From Allohahella marinimesophila (GTDB lineage Bacteria > Pseudomonadota > Gammaproteobacteria > Pseudomonadales > Oleiphilaceae): a stretch of DNA of 64,000 nucleotides. This document shows, piece after piece, positions 34,563-43,816 of this stretch (its first letter is position 1; each line of letters begins with the position of its first letter). The notes beneath the pieces were generated by a model. That model had not been told where the DNA came from. It searched no databases and saw only the letters and a program-made list of their open reading frames with translations. The stretch spans positions 1 through 64,000 of the forward strand of contig NZ_BAABBO010000005.1 in assembly GCF_039538005.1 (NCBI RefSeq), given 5' to 3'. The position numbers and the translations under genes were made by a program.

Positions 34563-35990
34563 ATGAATCAAATGGCTGTACTCAAGAAAGGCCGTAGCGG
34601 ACAGACAGTTCCGCCGCGGAAGCTCCCAGGCTCGATGGCTAACGTTTCGCCACCGATGCCGGACTATAGCGCACGTATCCTCGGTTACATGCTGTTCGTC
34701 GGTATTATCGTCACCGGCATTGTGCTCGAACATTTCGACAAACGTCTCGTCTGGCTGGTGCCAGTAGCCATGCTATGGCCGCACCTGCTGTACTTCGGCA
34801 TGCGCTACTGGCAGGTTCACGGCAATCTGCAAATCCGGCAGCGGGTCCTGTATTTCGATTGCCTCGTGACCGGTTTCATTCTCAATCTTCTGCAATTCAG
34901 TGTCACGCCCTCGCTCGCGATCCTGATCATGCTCTATTTCAGCCTGATCATCGTCGGCGGACTCACGGCCTTCTTCGTCGGCAACCTGGCCCTGCTTGCG
35001 GGGCTGACCGTTTCTTCGCTCACGATGGGACTGTCGCTGGCACCGATGACGCCGCCACTGCTGACCCTCGCCTGCATTCTGCTGGCGGCGCTCTTCATCT
35101 GCGTATCGGCACACTATATTCACCTGCAATCCCGGGCGCTGATGCTGGCGAAAACTGAAATCCAGATGCAGCGCGAGCAGTCGATCGCCCTGTCTCACAA
35201 GCTGGCGAAATACCTTTCGCCGCAGGTGTGGCAATCGATCTTTACTGGCGAACGCGATGTGAAGCTTGAAACACAGCGCAAGAAGCTCACGGTCTTCTTT
35301 TCCGACATCAAGGGTTTTACCGAGCTCTCGGAAGAGATCCAGGCCGAAAGCCTGACGGACCTGCTCAATACCTACTTCAACGAAATGGCGCAGATCGCGC
35401 TGAAGTTCGGTGGCACGATCGACAAGTTCGTCGGCGACAGCATCATGATCTTCTTCGGTGACCCCACCAGCCGCGGTTCTAAGGAAGACAGCCTGGCCTG
35501 TGTATCGATGGCCATAGAAATGCGTAAACGCATGAAGGTACTGCGGCAGAAATGGCGGAGTACTGGCGTGCGTGCGCCGCTTGAAGTCAGAATGGGCGTA
35601 AGTACCGGCTTCTGTACCGTTGGCAACTTCGGGTCGGAGAACCGCATGGACTACACGATCATAGGCAAGGAAGTGAATCTGGCCAGTCGCCTCGAGTCAC
35701 TGGCCGAGCCCGGTGAGATTCTGGTTGGCTTTGAAACCTTCTCGCTCATCAAGGACATGATTCTCTGTCGTGACAAGGGCGAGATCGTGGTCAAGGGCTT
35801 CAACAAGCCAGTGCCCATCTATTCCGTAGTCGACTTCAGACGCGACATGGGGCGGAATCAGAGCTTTCTGGAGCAGGAAGCCGAGGGTTTTGCCATGTAT
35901 ATGGACTCGAGCAAGATCGGTGAAGAAGACCGTCAACGCATACAGCAATCGCTCGAGAAGGCGCTCGAGAAGCTCCGCGACGTCACCTGA
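34563..35990 (+). CDS. cyaB: Class III adenylate cyclase with MASE2-type membrane domain
   Basis: A 475-residue protein with an N-terminal six-helix MASE2-like membrane domain (about 35-195), a short helical linker, and a catalytic domain from about 235 to 430. Metal aspartates are D248 (F-F-S-D-I-K-G-F-T) and D292 (K-F-V-G-D-S-I-M). The purine-selecting pair is a lysine in T-I-D-K-F and the aspartate in M-D-Y-T-I-I-G, which points to ATP. Transition-state residues N and R are in V-N-L-A-S-R-L-E. It should make cAMP in response to a membrane signal, like Pseudomonas CyaB. Coupled to the DUF962 gene; convergent with queF, three bases apart. Confidence 0.92.
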   Translation: MNQMAVLKKGRSGQTVPPRKLPGSMANVSPPMPDYSARILGYMLFVGIIVTGIVLEHFDKRLVWLVPVAMLWPHLLYFGMRYWQVHGNLQIRQRVLYFDCLVTGFILNLLQFSVTPSLAILIMLYFSLIIVGGLTAFFVGNLALLAGLTVSSLTMGLSLAPMTPPLLTLACILLAALFICVSAHYIHLQSRALMLAKTEIQMQREQSIALSHKLAKYLSPQVWQSIFTGERDVKLETQRKKLTVFFSDIKGFTELSEEIQAESLTDLLNTYFNEMAQIALKFGGTIDKFVGDSIMIFFGDPTSRGSKEDSLACVSMAIEMRKRMKVLRQKWRSTGVRAPLEVRMGVSTGFCTVGNFGSENRMDYTIIGKEVNLASRLESLAEPGEILVGFETFSLIKDMILCRDKGEIVVKGFNKPVPIYSVVDFRRDMGRNQSFLEQEAEGFAMYMDSSKIGEEDRQRIQQSLEKALEKLRDVT

Positions 35991-35993
35991 TTC

Positions 35994-36929
35994 TTATTGC
36001 CGCAGCAGCCTCGTGTTCGCCACGCGAGCGGGTACGTTGCTACGCCAGGGATTGATATCGATACCACCGCGGCGGGTGTAGCGCGCATACACCAGAAGCC
36101 CGCGATCTTCGCCCAATAGCGCTGTCAGATCTGCAAAGACCTCCTCTACACATTGCTCATGAAAGCCGGAATGTTGTCGGTAACTCACCAGATAATCGAG
36201 CAGCGATTGAGGATCAATCCGTCGACCTGAGTCCAGGCCCGCGCCCGCCGGCCCCGTCCAGACCAACACGCTTGCCCAGTCCGGCTGACCCGTGACCGGA
36301 CAGTTCGTCTTCAGCAGATGAGAGACCAGCACATCCTCAACGGCCGGTGCTGAGACTGTATCGTCCGCCAACCTGAGCAACACCGACCGCTCAGCTCCTG
36401 CTGCCGGCAACTGTGGGCCGGCTGAAGACGAAGCGTGGATGAGCTTATCGACCAGCCTCCCATCCACCCAAAGCTGGTCACCGACGTCCAGAATGGCGTC
36501 GGCGGTGCCATGCGCATCGCTGGTCTGAGCCAGGCTCGAGGTCTGCAGCAAGGGCAGTGGATGTTTCAGCACCAGCTGCCACTCAGCACCCGCACACGCG
36601 GATAAATCCCGCTTCACCCGTTCCAACATGGATTCAGGTGAAGCAAAGCGCGTCTGGTTCAGTGAATTGAAATACAGCTTCATCGACTTGGATTCGATCA
36701 GGCTCGGGCTGCTGCAGGGCAAACGGCATTCCAGTGCGCCTACGCAGGGATAGCCGGCTCCGTCGAGCCATGACAGCTCGTACTGGTTCCAGATATCCTC
36801 CCCAAAGGCAGCAGCATTCCCCGGCCGCCGTCGAGGCAAGGCCTCCAGCAGGCTCGGGGCGTAGCTATCCGGATAGGCGGTATCCCGGCCCAATAACGAG
36901 CCGTGTGATGGCTTGCTGTCGTTGCTCAT
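35994..36929 (-). CDS. queF: NADPH-dependent 7-cyano-7-deazaguanine reductase QueF
   Basis: Reduces preQ0 to preQ1 in queuosine tRNA modification. The 311-residue long form carries two tunnelling-fold halves: E-S-K-S-M-K-L-Y-F-N-S-L in the first, catalytic C210 in N-C-P-V-T-G-Q-P-D-W and Y-R-Q-H-S-G-F-H-E-Q-C-V-E in the second. It is about 30 residues longer than E. coli QueF. Its start overlaps the exporter permease stop (ATGA), an unusual operon partner. Confidence 0.94.
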   Translation of the reverse strand: MSNDSKPSHGSLLGRDTAYPDSYAPSLLEALPRRRPGNAAAFGEDIWNQYELSWLDGAGYPCVGALECRLPCSSPSLIESKSMKLYFNSLNQTRFASPESMLERVKRDLSACAGAEWQLVLKHPLPLLQTSSLAQTSDAHGTADAILDVGDQLWVDGRLVDKLIHASSSAGPQLPAAGAERSVLLRLADDTVSAPAVEDVLVSHLLKTNCPVTGQPDWASVLVWTGPAGAGLDSGRRIDPQSLLDYLVSYRQHSGFHEQCVEEVFADLTALLGEDRGLLVYARYTRRGGIDINPWRSNVPARVANTRLLRQ

Positions 36930-37714
36930 TGCCGAATACCCACGCCGCGGTTGAGCAGCGACAGCGAATAGGTGAAGAGCACGACGATAAACAGCAGGAT
37001 CATGGCGTAAGCCGCCCAGACATTGATATCGCTGGTGCCCAGCAGTCCATAGCGGAAAGCATTCACCATGTAGAGTATGGGATTTGCCATCGACACGTTC
37101 TGCCAGAACTCCGGCAGCATGGAGATGGAGTAGAATACGCCGCCAAGATAGGTCAGTGGCGTCAGTACGAATGTGGGCACGATGGAGATATCATCGAAGC
37201 TGCGCGCGAATACGGCATTGATGAAGCCACCGAGCGAGAACAGGATGGCGGTGAGTATCACCACCGAAATCACGATGAAGAAATTGTGCACCTGCAGATC
37301 GGTGAAAAACATCGACAACATGGTCACGATGATACCGACCAGCAGGCCTCTGACCGCGCCGCCGACCACGAAGCCAAGCAGGATGACGTAGTTCGGCACT
37401 GGCGATACGAGCAACTCCTCGATGCTGTGCTGGAACTTCATGCTGAAAAAAGAAGAGACCACATTCGAATATGAATTGGTGATGACCGACATCATGATCA
37501 GACCCGGCACGATGAAGGTCATGTAGTCATAGCCGTCCATGTCGCCGATCCGTGGCCCGATAAGGTTGCCGAAGATAACGAAATACAGCGACATTGTGAT
37601 ACCGGGCGGTAAGAGCGTCTGCGCCCAGATCCGCGTGAAGCGGCGAATTTCCTTGACGACGATGGTGGTGAAGGCCACCCGATAGCTGCCGAGTTCCTGG
37701 CCAAGATTACGCAT
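36926..37714 (-). CDS. yadH: ABC-2 type transporter permease (YadH-like)
   Basis: A 262-residue inner-membrane protein with six hydrophobic helices. The segments I-V-P-G-L-I-M-M and L-V-S-P-V-P-N-Y, plus the late L-T-P-L-T-Y-L-G-G-V-F-Y-S, fit the ABC-2 exporter permease family closest to E. coli YadH. It pairs with the ATPase gene 24 bases upstream. The substrate is unknown; the family exports lipids, polysaccharides or drugs. Confidence 0.9.
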   Translation of the reverse strand: MRNLGQELGSYRVAFTTIVVKEIRRFTRIWAQTLLPPGITMSLYFVIFGNLIGPRIGDMDGYDYMTFIVPGLIMMSVITNSYSNVVSSFFSMKFQHSIEELLVSPVPNYVILLGFVVGGAVRGLLVGIIVTMLSMFFTDLQVHNFFIVISVVILTAILFSLGGFINAVFARSFDDISIVPTFVLTPLTYLGGVFYSISMLPEFWQNVSMANPILYMVNAFRYGLLGTSDINVWAAYAMILLFIVVLFTYSLSLLNRGVGIRQ

Positions 37715-37738
37715 TGGGCTGATCCACTGTCTGTTCCA

Positions 37739-38707
37739 TTATTGCTTGCCTTCATTGACCAGACGAACGAACAGTTCCTCCAGTCGGTTGGTCTTGGTGC
37801 GCATGCTGCGGACATGGATGCCTGCTTTCGTCAGCTGTGTGAACAGCTCGTTCAGGTCCTGATCACGATTGACGTCGGCTTCGATATTACCATCGCCGGT
37901 CAGTCGTAATGGGTAGGCTGGTAGCGCTGGCAGCTCATCCACGGCTGTGGCGACATCGAGAACGAAGGTCGTTTGCGTCAACTGGCCAAGCAGCTCGTGC
38001 TTGCTCGCGTTCTGCAAAATTCGACCCTTGTCGATGATGGCAATATTGCGGCACAGCGCTTCCGCTTCCTCCAGATAATGCGTCGTCAGAATGATGGTCT
38101 TGCCATCGTCATTGACCTTGGTCAGAAAAGTCCACATGGAGCGACGAAGCTCGATATCCACACCGGCGGTTGGCTCGTCCAGTATCAGCAGCATGGGATC
38201 GTGCACCAGGGCCCTGGCAATCATCAGACGGCGCTTCATTCCGCCCGACAGCATGCGTGACTGCTCTCGTCGCTTGTCCCAGAGCCCCAGGGCCTTGAGA
38301 TAGTACTCAACCGCATCACGCGCCTCGTTCGCCGGAATGCCGTAATAGCCCGCCTGGGTGATGAGCACATCCTCGACTTTCTCGAACATGTTGAAATTGA
38401 ACTCCTGCGGCACGACACCGAGGTAGCGTTTGGCCTGCTCAAGGTCGGTAGCGATGTCATGCCCAAATATGCGCACCTCGCCCTCACTCTTGTTCACAAG
38501 GCTCGACACGATGCCGAGCGTGGTGGACTTGCCTGCACCGTTGGGTCCGAGTAGACCGAAGAAATCACCCTGCCGCACTTCGAGATTGATATGCTCGAGC
38601 GCGCGGAAACCGTTGTTGTAGACTTTGGTCAATCCGCGAATCGACAGCGCACTCGGTTCGAGCGTCGAGCCCTTATGCTGCGTTTGCGAATGTCTTTCGT
38701 CAATCAT
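37739..38707 (-). CDS. yadG: ABC transporter ATPase (YadG-like)
   Basis: A 322-residue ATPase. Walker A is G-P-N-G-A-G-K-S-T, the signature L-S-G-G-M-K-R-R-L, and Walker B L-L-I-L-D-E-P-T-A-G-V-D, followed by T-T-H-Y-L-E-E-A-E. The N-terminal S-I-R-G-L-T-K-V-Y-N-N-G-F-x-A-L and Q-E-F-N-F-N-M-F-E are close to E. coli YadG. A ~70-residue C-terminal extension follows. First gene of a yadG-yadH-queF operon. Confidence 0.92.
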   Translation of the reverse strand: MIDERHSQTQHKGSTLEPSALSIRGLTKVYNNGFRALEHINLEVRQGDFFGLLGPNGAGKSTTLGIVSSLVNKSEGEVRIFGHDIATDLEQAKRYLGVVPQEFNFNMFEKVEDVLITQAGYYGIPANEARDAVEYYLKALGLWDKRREQSRMLSGGMKRRLMIARALVHDPMLLILDEPTAGVDIELRRSMWTFLTKVNDDGKTIILTTHYLEEAEALCRNIAIIDKGRILQNASKHELLGQLTQTTFVLDVATAVDELPALPAYPLRLTGDGNIEADVNRDQDLNELFTQLTKAGIHVRSMRTKTNRLEELFVRLVNEGKQ

Positions 38708-38769
38708 GGCTCATGTCACTGTGTCCTGAAGATGTAATCTGCGTCACTATACCTGCGCGATCCCCAGCC

Positions 38770-38775
38770 TATAAT
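38770..38775 (+). promoter_or_regulatory. Possible -10 element of the lipoprotein gene
   Basis: A perfect TATAAT lies about 36 bases ahead of the ATG. The hexamer at the usual -35 distance (CTATAC) is poor, so this is a weak call. Confidence 0.35.
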
Positions 38776-38811
38776 GGGGCCTTTTCCAACTCAGACAAGT
38801 GACCTTTCTGA

Positions 38812-40026
38812 ATGCAGGCTATTTTTAAAGCACGTTCCGGTGCAGGTGTCATCGCTCTTCCCCAATTCCTGTGGTCCTCTGCCAGACCCTATGCAGTAGT
38901 GCTCATACTGCTCGGCAGCCTATTCACCAGCGCCTGCAGCGACGGCAATTCAGGCGGTGATGAACCCTCTGTGGGTTATTTCATGGGCCGTGGCATGTCA
39001 GGCGTGACCTATCAGACTGAAACCCAGAGCGGCATCACCGGTGCCCGCGGTATTTATCGCTACTATCCTGGCGAGCGTGTCACCTTCTCCATCGGCCCCA
39101 TCGTCATTGCAGAAAACATTCAGGCGAAGCGCTATATCACACCACCTGACTTTCAGCCGGAACTGCAGTCGAGACTGAACACGGGGACGACAGTCAAAGG
39201 TATTACCACCTACGGAGAACTTGAAAGGGACGTCGCAGCCAATAACCGTCAGGTAGGCAACAAGGCCGGTTTTCTGTCTGCATTGGACGACGATCAGGAC
39301 AACGATGATGGCATTCAGCTCGGTGAAAGTACTCGTCAGCAGATCATCGACTCTGAATTTGCACCCCTGGTCGACTTTGATGTGGACCCGAACACCTTCG
39401 GCTCATCTATTCTGAACAACGACGACGATGACGCGCCCCCGCCGGTCAACTTTGCGCCAGAAACGGCGCTCTTCAACGACATATGCTTTCCGCAGGACCG
39501 CAACTGTAACGACAGCGTCAGCCGTGGCCTCTCAGGCGGCAACAGCGCTTCAGGCTTCATATCCAAGGAAACCGAAGAAGCGTATTTTGCGATGGGTGCC
39601 GGCATCTTCCTCATTCCCGAAGTCCTCACCATACCCGCCGGTGATACCAGAATCTGGCGGGTGGATGTCCGTCTTGTGAAGCTCGACGAACATCCGGTCG
39701 CCCAGCTGCAGGTCGTGCCTTATGGCGGCCTGCCGATCTGCGATCCGATACTTGGCGACGGTACGCCGGGTACGATTCCGCCGGAAGAGGAAGAGGTAGA
39801 CGAAGAGGATCCCAATGCGCCTGAGCCAGAGGTCTGCGTGGATCCCGAAGAGCTTGCCATTGAAGATACTCCGGTAGTGGTGCACTCGGTCTCACCCGAA
39901 ACCTCGAGCTTCGAGTTCTTTCTCGAGCCGAATACGCCACCCGGTGAGGCGTCTATCGCGGTCAACATCAAGCTGGCAAATGACTACCGCTGGTACCTGA
40001 AAAACTTCCGCATCATCATTCAGTAG
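38812..40026 (+). CDS. Lipoprotein of unknown function with acidic segments
   Basis: A 404-residue lipoprotein with lipobox T-S-A-C near residue 42 after a long, basic pre-signal. The first mature domain has G-V-T-Y-Q-T-E-T, G-A-R-G-I-Y-R-Y and Y-P-G-E-R-V-T-F-S-I-G, the pattern of carboxypeptidase-regulatory-like beta domains in cell-surface proteins, here shared loosely with the large Ig-like lipoprotein at the left end. Two acidic stretches follow (around residues 162-168 and 323-335, rich in Asp/Glu). The last ~60 residues are beta-like. No enzyme motif was seen. Monocistronic; convergent with the next gene. Confidence 0.68.
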   Translation: MQAIFKARSGAGVIALPQFLWSSARPYAVVLILLGSLFTSACSDGNSGGDEPSVGYFMGRGMSGVTYQTETQSGITGARGIYRYYPGERVTFSIGPIVIAENIQAKRYITPPDFQPELQSRLNTGTTVKGITTYGELERDVAANNRQVGNKAGFLSALDDDQDNDDGIQLGESTRQQIIDSEFAPLVDFDVDPNTFGSSILNNDDDDAPPPVNFAPETALFNDICFPQDRNCNDSVSRGLSGGNSASGFISKETEEAYFAMGAGIFLIPEVLTIPAGDTRIWRVDVRLVKLDEHPVAQLQVVPYGGLPICDPILGDGTPGTIPPEEEEVDEEDPNAPEPEVCVDPEELAIEDTPVVVHSVSPETSSFEFFLEPNTPPGEASIAVNIKLANDYRWYLKNFRIIIQ

Positions 40027-40054
40027 AAGAAGGTGCAACCAGCGGCGTGAGGCG

Positions 40055-40702
40055 TCAGTCTCCGCTGCACACCTTTTCGTCGAGCTCCGGTACACGGTCC
40101 GAAAGACTGTCTGCCGGCGCTGATCGCACCGTCAGGCGATAAGGCACGGCAGACGCTCGCAATATGGCTCCCGCCTTACGCTCGCCCGCCTTGTCCTTGC
40201 TCGCCTGCTTCTGCGCTTCGACAGAGCTGGCCGGGTAGCAGGCTATCGTGACCAGAACCTCGCTGCCCAACTCCGAGGTCGACCTGGCAAACCCATCGCC
40301 ATCGACTGCCGGGCCAGTGATCCATCCGCACAGCGTATCGCTACCTTCGATCTCGCGACCGGCAGCGGTCAGAAATTCACCCTTGGCACCGCACCAGCCA
40401 GCGGCCAGGCCATCTGGTGTACGTTTATCTGGAGCGCCGCAGCGCTCGCGGGTCTGAAATTCAATGATTTCGTCGCTGCATTGCGTCTTGATGCGCACTG
40501 GCGTGACCACAGGGACACCGCCGTACCAGCTCTTCGGCAGCTCGCTATTCCAGTACATGACGAAATTGCGCGGCTCGCCACTGCTGTCGAGCGCACGGAA
40601 CCTGCTGTAGTGAGTTTCAGTCGTCGTGCAGCCAGTGACCAGCGTAGTCAACGCAAGCGTCGCCAGCAGTTGCCCGCGGAAAAGAGGATTTTTCAGGAAC
40701 AT
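40055..40702 (-). CDS. Small lipoprotein of unknown function
   Basis: A 215-residue protein from the ATG at 40702; a GTG three codons earlier is possible. The signal ends in lipobox L-V-T-G-C. The mature domain has six further cysteines, which suggests disulphides in the periplasm, and no family I recognise. Convergent with the larger lipoprotein gene and divergent from the iron uptake pair. Confidence 0.62.
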   Translation of the reverse strand: MFLKNPLFRGQLLATLALTTLVTGCTTTETHYSRFRALDSSGEPRNFVMYWNSELPKSWYGGVPVVTPVRIKTQCSDEIIEFQTRERCGAPDKRTPDGLAAGWCGAKGEFLTAAGREIEGSDTLCGWITGPAVDGDGFARSTSELGSEVLVTIACYPASSVEAQKQASKDKAGERKAGAILRASAVPYRLTVRSAPADSLSDRVPELDEKVCSGD

Positions 40703-40805
40703 CGATACCACTCAGTGTTGTCGGAAAACAAAACCACAGTATACCAGCCTGACTCGTCCACGTTATGGCATTACCCTTGATGGAGGCAAAACAGGCGAAT
40801 GCCTT

Positions 40806-40824
40806 GTTAATGATAATCGTTTGC
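40806..40824 (+). promoter_or_regulatory. Fur box ahead of the ferric iron uptake genes
   Basis: GTTAATGATAATCGTTTGC matches the 19-base Fur consensus at 15 positions, with the AATGATAATC core intact. It lies about 95 bases ahead of the binding-protein ATG. Iron-dependent repression of the pair is therefore likely. Confidence 0.8.
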
Positions 40825-40919
40825 ATTATTCTTCAGAGTCTTTATGAACCGTACGCATTGGCGGGCCACAGAAAGCTCGCATCGCGCACAAATACCTCAC
40901 TGTAACGCAAGGACTCTCC

Positions 40920-41978
40920 ATGACTCTGAACTTTTCTCAGCGGTGCACGCCGGCAGCCGGCACCAGACGACTGGTCGCGAAGACTCTGGCCGCTCTGACA
41001 CTTGCCACAGGCGTGACCTCTCCAGCGCTTGCCGCAGACGAAGTCAATATCTATTCATATCGCCAGCCCTTTCTGATCCAGCCGATGCTCGATCAGTTCA
41101 CCAAGGACACCGGCATCAAGACGAATATCGTGTTTGCACAGGATGGCGTAGCGGAGCGCCTCAAGCGTGAAGGCAAGAACTCACCAGCAGACCTGGTGCT
41201 GACTGTCGACATTGCACGCCTGCAGGAACTGGTGGATGCAGGCCTGACCCAGCCGGTCGACTCCGATGTGCTGGAGGAAAATATTCCTGCGCAATATCGT
41301 GGTGGCAATGACGAGTGGTTCGGTCTGACGCTCCGTACCCGTAACATCTATGCCTCAAAGGAGCGTGTTGAAGACACCGACCTCAGCTACGAAGATCTTG
41401 CCAAGCCTGAATGGAAAGGCAAGATTTGCGCGCGTTCCGGCAAGCATCCCTACAATATCGCGCTCATCGCCAGCATGATTGCGCACCACGGAGAAGAAGA
41501 AACCGAAACGTGGCTGAAGGGCGTCAAGAACAACCTGGCCCAGAAGCCCCAGGGCGGTGACCGTGACCAGATTCGAGCAGTTGCAGAAGGCGTTTGCGAC
41601 CTGGCCATCGGCAATAGCTATTATTATGGCGCAATGGTTGCGGATCCCGAGCAGCGTGGCTTTGCAGAAAAGGTCAATGTGGTGTTTCCAAACCAGGGAG
41701 ACCGTGGCGCGCACGTGAATGTCAGCGGCGTGGTACTGACGAAGTCGGCGCCGAACAAGGCCGAAGCCGTAAAGCTGATGGAATTCCTCACCAGCGAAGA
41801 GGCGCAGGAAATGTATGCCAACATGAACGTTGAGTTTCCTGTGAACAAGGCAGTCGAAGGCAGCGGACTCCTCAAGGAATGGGCTGGCTTCAAGGCTGAC
41901 AAGTTGCCACTCGATGAAATCAGCAAGCATCGTGAAGCTGCTGTGAAGCTGGTCGACAAGGTAGATTTCGATAGCTGA
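40920..41978 (+). CDS. fbpA: Ferric iron ABC transporter substrate-binding protein (FbpA/AfuA-like)
   Basis: A 352-residue periplasmic protein. A signal peptide ends A-L-A-A with the mature start D-E-V-N-I-Y-S-Y-R-Q, typical of FbpA-type transferrin-like proteins. A tyrosine triplet (Y234-Y236 in N-S-Y-Y-Y-G) supplies the iron ligands. AAGGA lies before the ATG. It delivers Fe(III) to the permease encoded next, whose start overlaps this stop (TGATG). A Fur box lies upstream. Confidence 0.93.
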   Translation: MTLNFSQRCTPAAGTRRLVAKTLAALTLATGVTSPALAADEVNIYSYRQPFLIQPMLDQFTKDTGIKTNIVFAQDGVAERLKREGKNSPADLVLTVDIARLQELVDAGLTQPVDSDVLEENIPAQYRGGNDEWFGLTLRTRNIYASKERVEDTDLSYEDLAKPEWKGKICARSGKHPYNIALIASMIAHHGEEETETWLKGVKNNLAQKPQGGDRDQIRAVAEGVCDLAIGNSYYYGAMVADPEQRGFAEKVNVVFPNQGDRGAHVNVSGVVLTKSAPNKAEAVKLMEFLTSEEAQEMYANMNVEFPVNKAVEGSGLLKEWAGFKADKLPLDEISKHREAAVKLVDKVDFDS

Positions 41979-43675
41979 TGACGACTGGTGCCGCCCTGCC
42001 CCACCCACTTTTAGCTGGCGTATCGACTACGCCTGTTCGTAGGCGCGCCAGTGGGCGTGGGTGGCAACTGGTTGCACTGATTGCAGCACTGGCAGCACTG
42101 CTGCCAATTGCTGCGGTCGTCTATCTTTCAATCGCACCGAGCGACGGAATCTGGGACCACCTGTGGTCCACGGTCTTGCCGCGTTATATCGAAAACACCA
42201 TCCTGCTGATGCTCGGCGTCGGCCTTTGCAGTGCGCTGCTGGGGTTTGGCAGCGCATGGCTTATTGCCCTCTATGATTTCCCCGGTCGTCGATGGCTCAG
42301 CTGGGCGCTTCTGCTCCCATTTGCAGTGCCAGCCTATGTCATCGCCTACGTCTACACCGATCTCCTGCAGTACGCCGGCCCCATTCAATTAACGCTGCGT
42401 GACATCTTCGGCTGGGAACGCGCCTCCGATTACTGGTTCCCCCACATTCGAAGCCTGGGCGGCGCGGTCATCATGTTCGCCCTGGTACTGTATCCATACG
42501 TTTATCTGACCTGCCGCACCGCACTGCTCGAACAGTCAGATAACCTCATGCTCGCTTCAAGGGTGCTCGGCGCTGGCCCGGCGCGCATATTCTTTCGCAT
42601 CCTGCTGCCGATCTGCCGACCTGCACTGGCCGTGGGCCTTTCGCTTGTTCTGATGGAAACCCTGAACGACTATGGCACCGTCAGCTACTTTGCCGTCCAG
42701 ACACTGACGGCCGGACTCTACGATACCTGGCTGAATATGGGTAGCCTCAGCGGCGCCGCACAGATTGCCGTTACCATGGTCGGGTTCGCCCTCTTACTGA
42801 TGTTCCTTGAGCGTATATCTCGAAAAAGTCGGGAGCGCTATTCGAGTAGCAACCGGCAGCGTGCGATACAGGCTCGCTCATTGACAGGCTGGCAGGCCTG
42901 GCTGGCGACCTTGGCCTGTCTGCTCCCGATTACGCTCGGCTTCCTCGTGCCCTGTGCGGTGCTGCTCGACTACGCCATCACCTATTTTGATGTTTCCTGG
43001 AATAGCCGCTTTTTTACCTACGCCGGCAACTCGCTCTTTCTCAGCGGTATGTGCGCGCTTGTACTGATCGTCGTCGGCACTGTGCTGTCCTACTCCATTC
43101 GCATTCAGCCCAGCCGGTTGAATCGGGTACTCGCCCGACTGTCCTGCGTGGGTTATGCCATGCCCGGCGCTGTGCTGGCACTGGGTGTCATCGTGCCCTT
43201 CGCAGCCACTGACAACTGGATCGATGCGCGCATGGAGTCGTGGACGGGGGAAGGCACCGGGCTGTTACTCAGCGGCACTGCCTTTGCGATTATCTTCGCC
43301 TACTGCACACGCTTCGCCACTATTTCAATTGGGTCTATCGAAAGCGGCATGCAGCGCATCACGCCGTCGATGGATCAGGCCGCCACCATGCTGGGTAGTA
43401 GTCCACTCAATACGCTCAGGCGCATTCATTTGCCGCTACTCAGGCCCAGTCTGTTGACGGCAGCACTAATCATCTTCGTCGACTGCATGAAAGAATTGCC
43501 GGCCACGCTTATCCTGCGTCCGTTCAATTTCGAGACCCTGGCCACCTTTGTCTATCAATATGCTTCGGACGAACAGCTCGCCCAGTCGGCGCTCGCCGCG
43601 CTCTGCATCGTGCTGGCTGGCCTGCTTCCGCTGCTATTGCTCAACCGCGCATCCATGCAGCAGCATAACGACTAG
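41978..43675 (+). CDS. fbpB: Ferric iron ABC transporter permease (FbpB-like, two fused halves)
   Basis: A 565-residue inner-membrane protein with about twelve helices in two related halves. Each half carries the ABC-importer permease loop, E-Q-S-D-N-L-M-L-A-S-R-V-L-G-A in the first and the D-Q-A-A-T-M-L-G-S-S segment in the second. Such fused permeases serve FbpABC/AfuABC iron transporters. No ATPase (fbpC) gene follows; the next gene is on the opposite strand after a strong terminator. Confidence 0.93.
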   Translation: MTTGAALPHPLLAGVSTTPVRRRASGRGWQLVALIAALAALLPIAAVVYLSIAPSDGIWDHLWSTVLPRYIENTILLMLGVGLCSALLGFGSAWLIALYDFPGRRWLSWALLLPFAVPAYVIAYVYTDLLQYAGPIQLTLRDIFGWERASDYWFPHIRSLGGAVIMFALVLYPYVYLTCRTALLEQSDNLMLASRVLGAGPARIFFRILLPICRPALAVGLSLVLMETLNDYGTVSYFAVQTLTAGLYDTWLNMGSLSGAAQIAVTMVGFALLLMFLERISRKSRERYSSSNRQRAIQARSLTGWQAWLATLACLLPITLGFLVPCAVLLDYAITYFDVSWNSRFFTYAGNSLFLSGMCALVLIVVGTVLSYSIRIQPSRLNRVLARLSCVGYAMPGAVLALGVIVPFAATDNWIDARMESWTGEGTGLLLSGTAFAIIFAYCTRFATISIGSIESGMQRITPSMDQAATMLGSSPLNTLRRIHLPLLRPSLLTAALIIFVDCMKELPATLILRPFNFETLATFVYQYASDEQLAQSALAALCIVLAGLLPLLLLNRASMQQHND

Positions 43676-43760
43676 GCCGCTTCGCTAGCACCGAACCAGG
43701 CCGACCATCGGCTGCAGTCAATCTCTTCGTCAGAACAAGCTTCAGAACTAGCAGGCGAAA

Positions 43761-43798
43761 AAAAACCTCCCGAGGCCGTGAGCCAGCGGGAGGTTTTT
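43761..43798. terminator. Bidirectional Rho-independent terminator
   Basis: AAAAACCTCCCG (43761-43772) pairs perfectly with CGGGAGGTTTTT (43787-43798) across a 14-base loop, with A/T runs on both sides. It ends both the iron permease gene and the convergent acyl-CoA synthetase gene. Confidence 0.9.
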
Positions 43799-43816
43799 CA
43801 GTACAGCGGCTGACGC

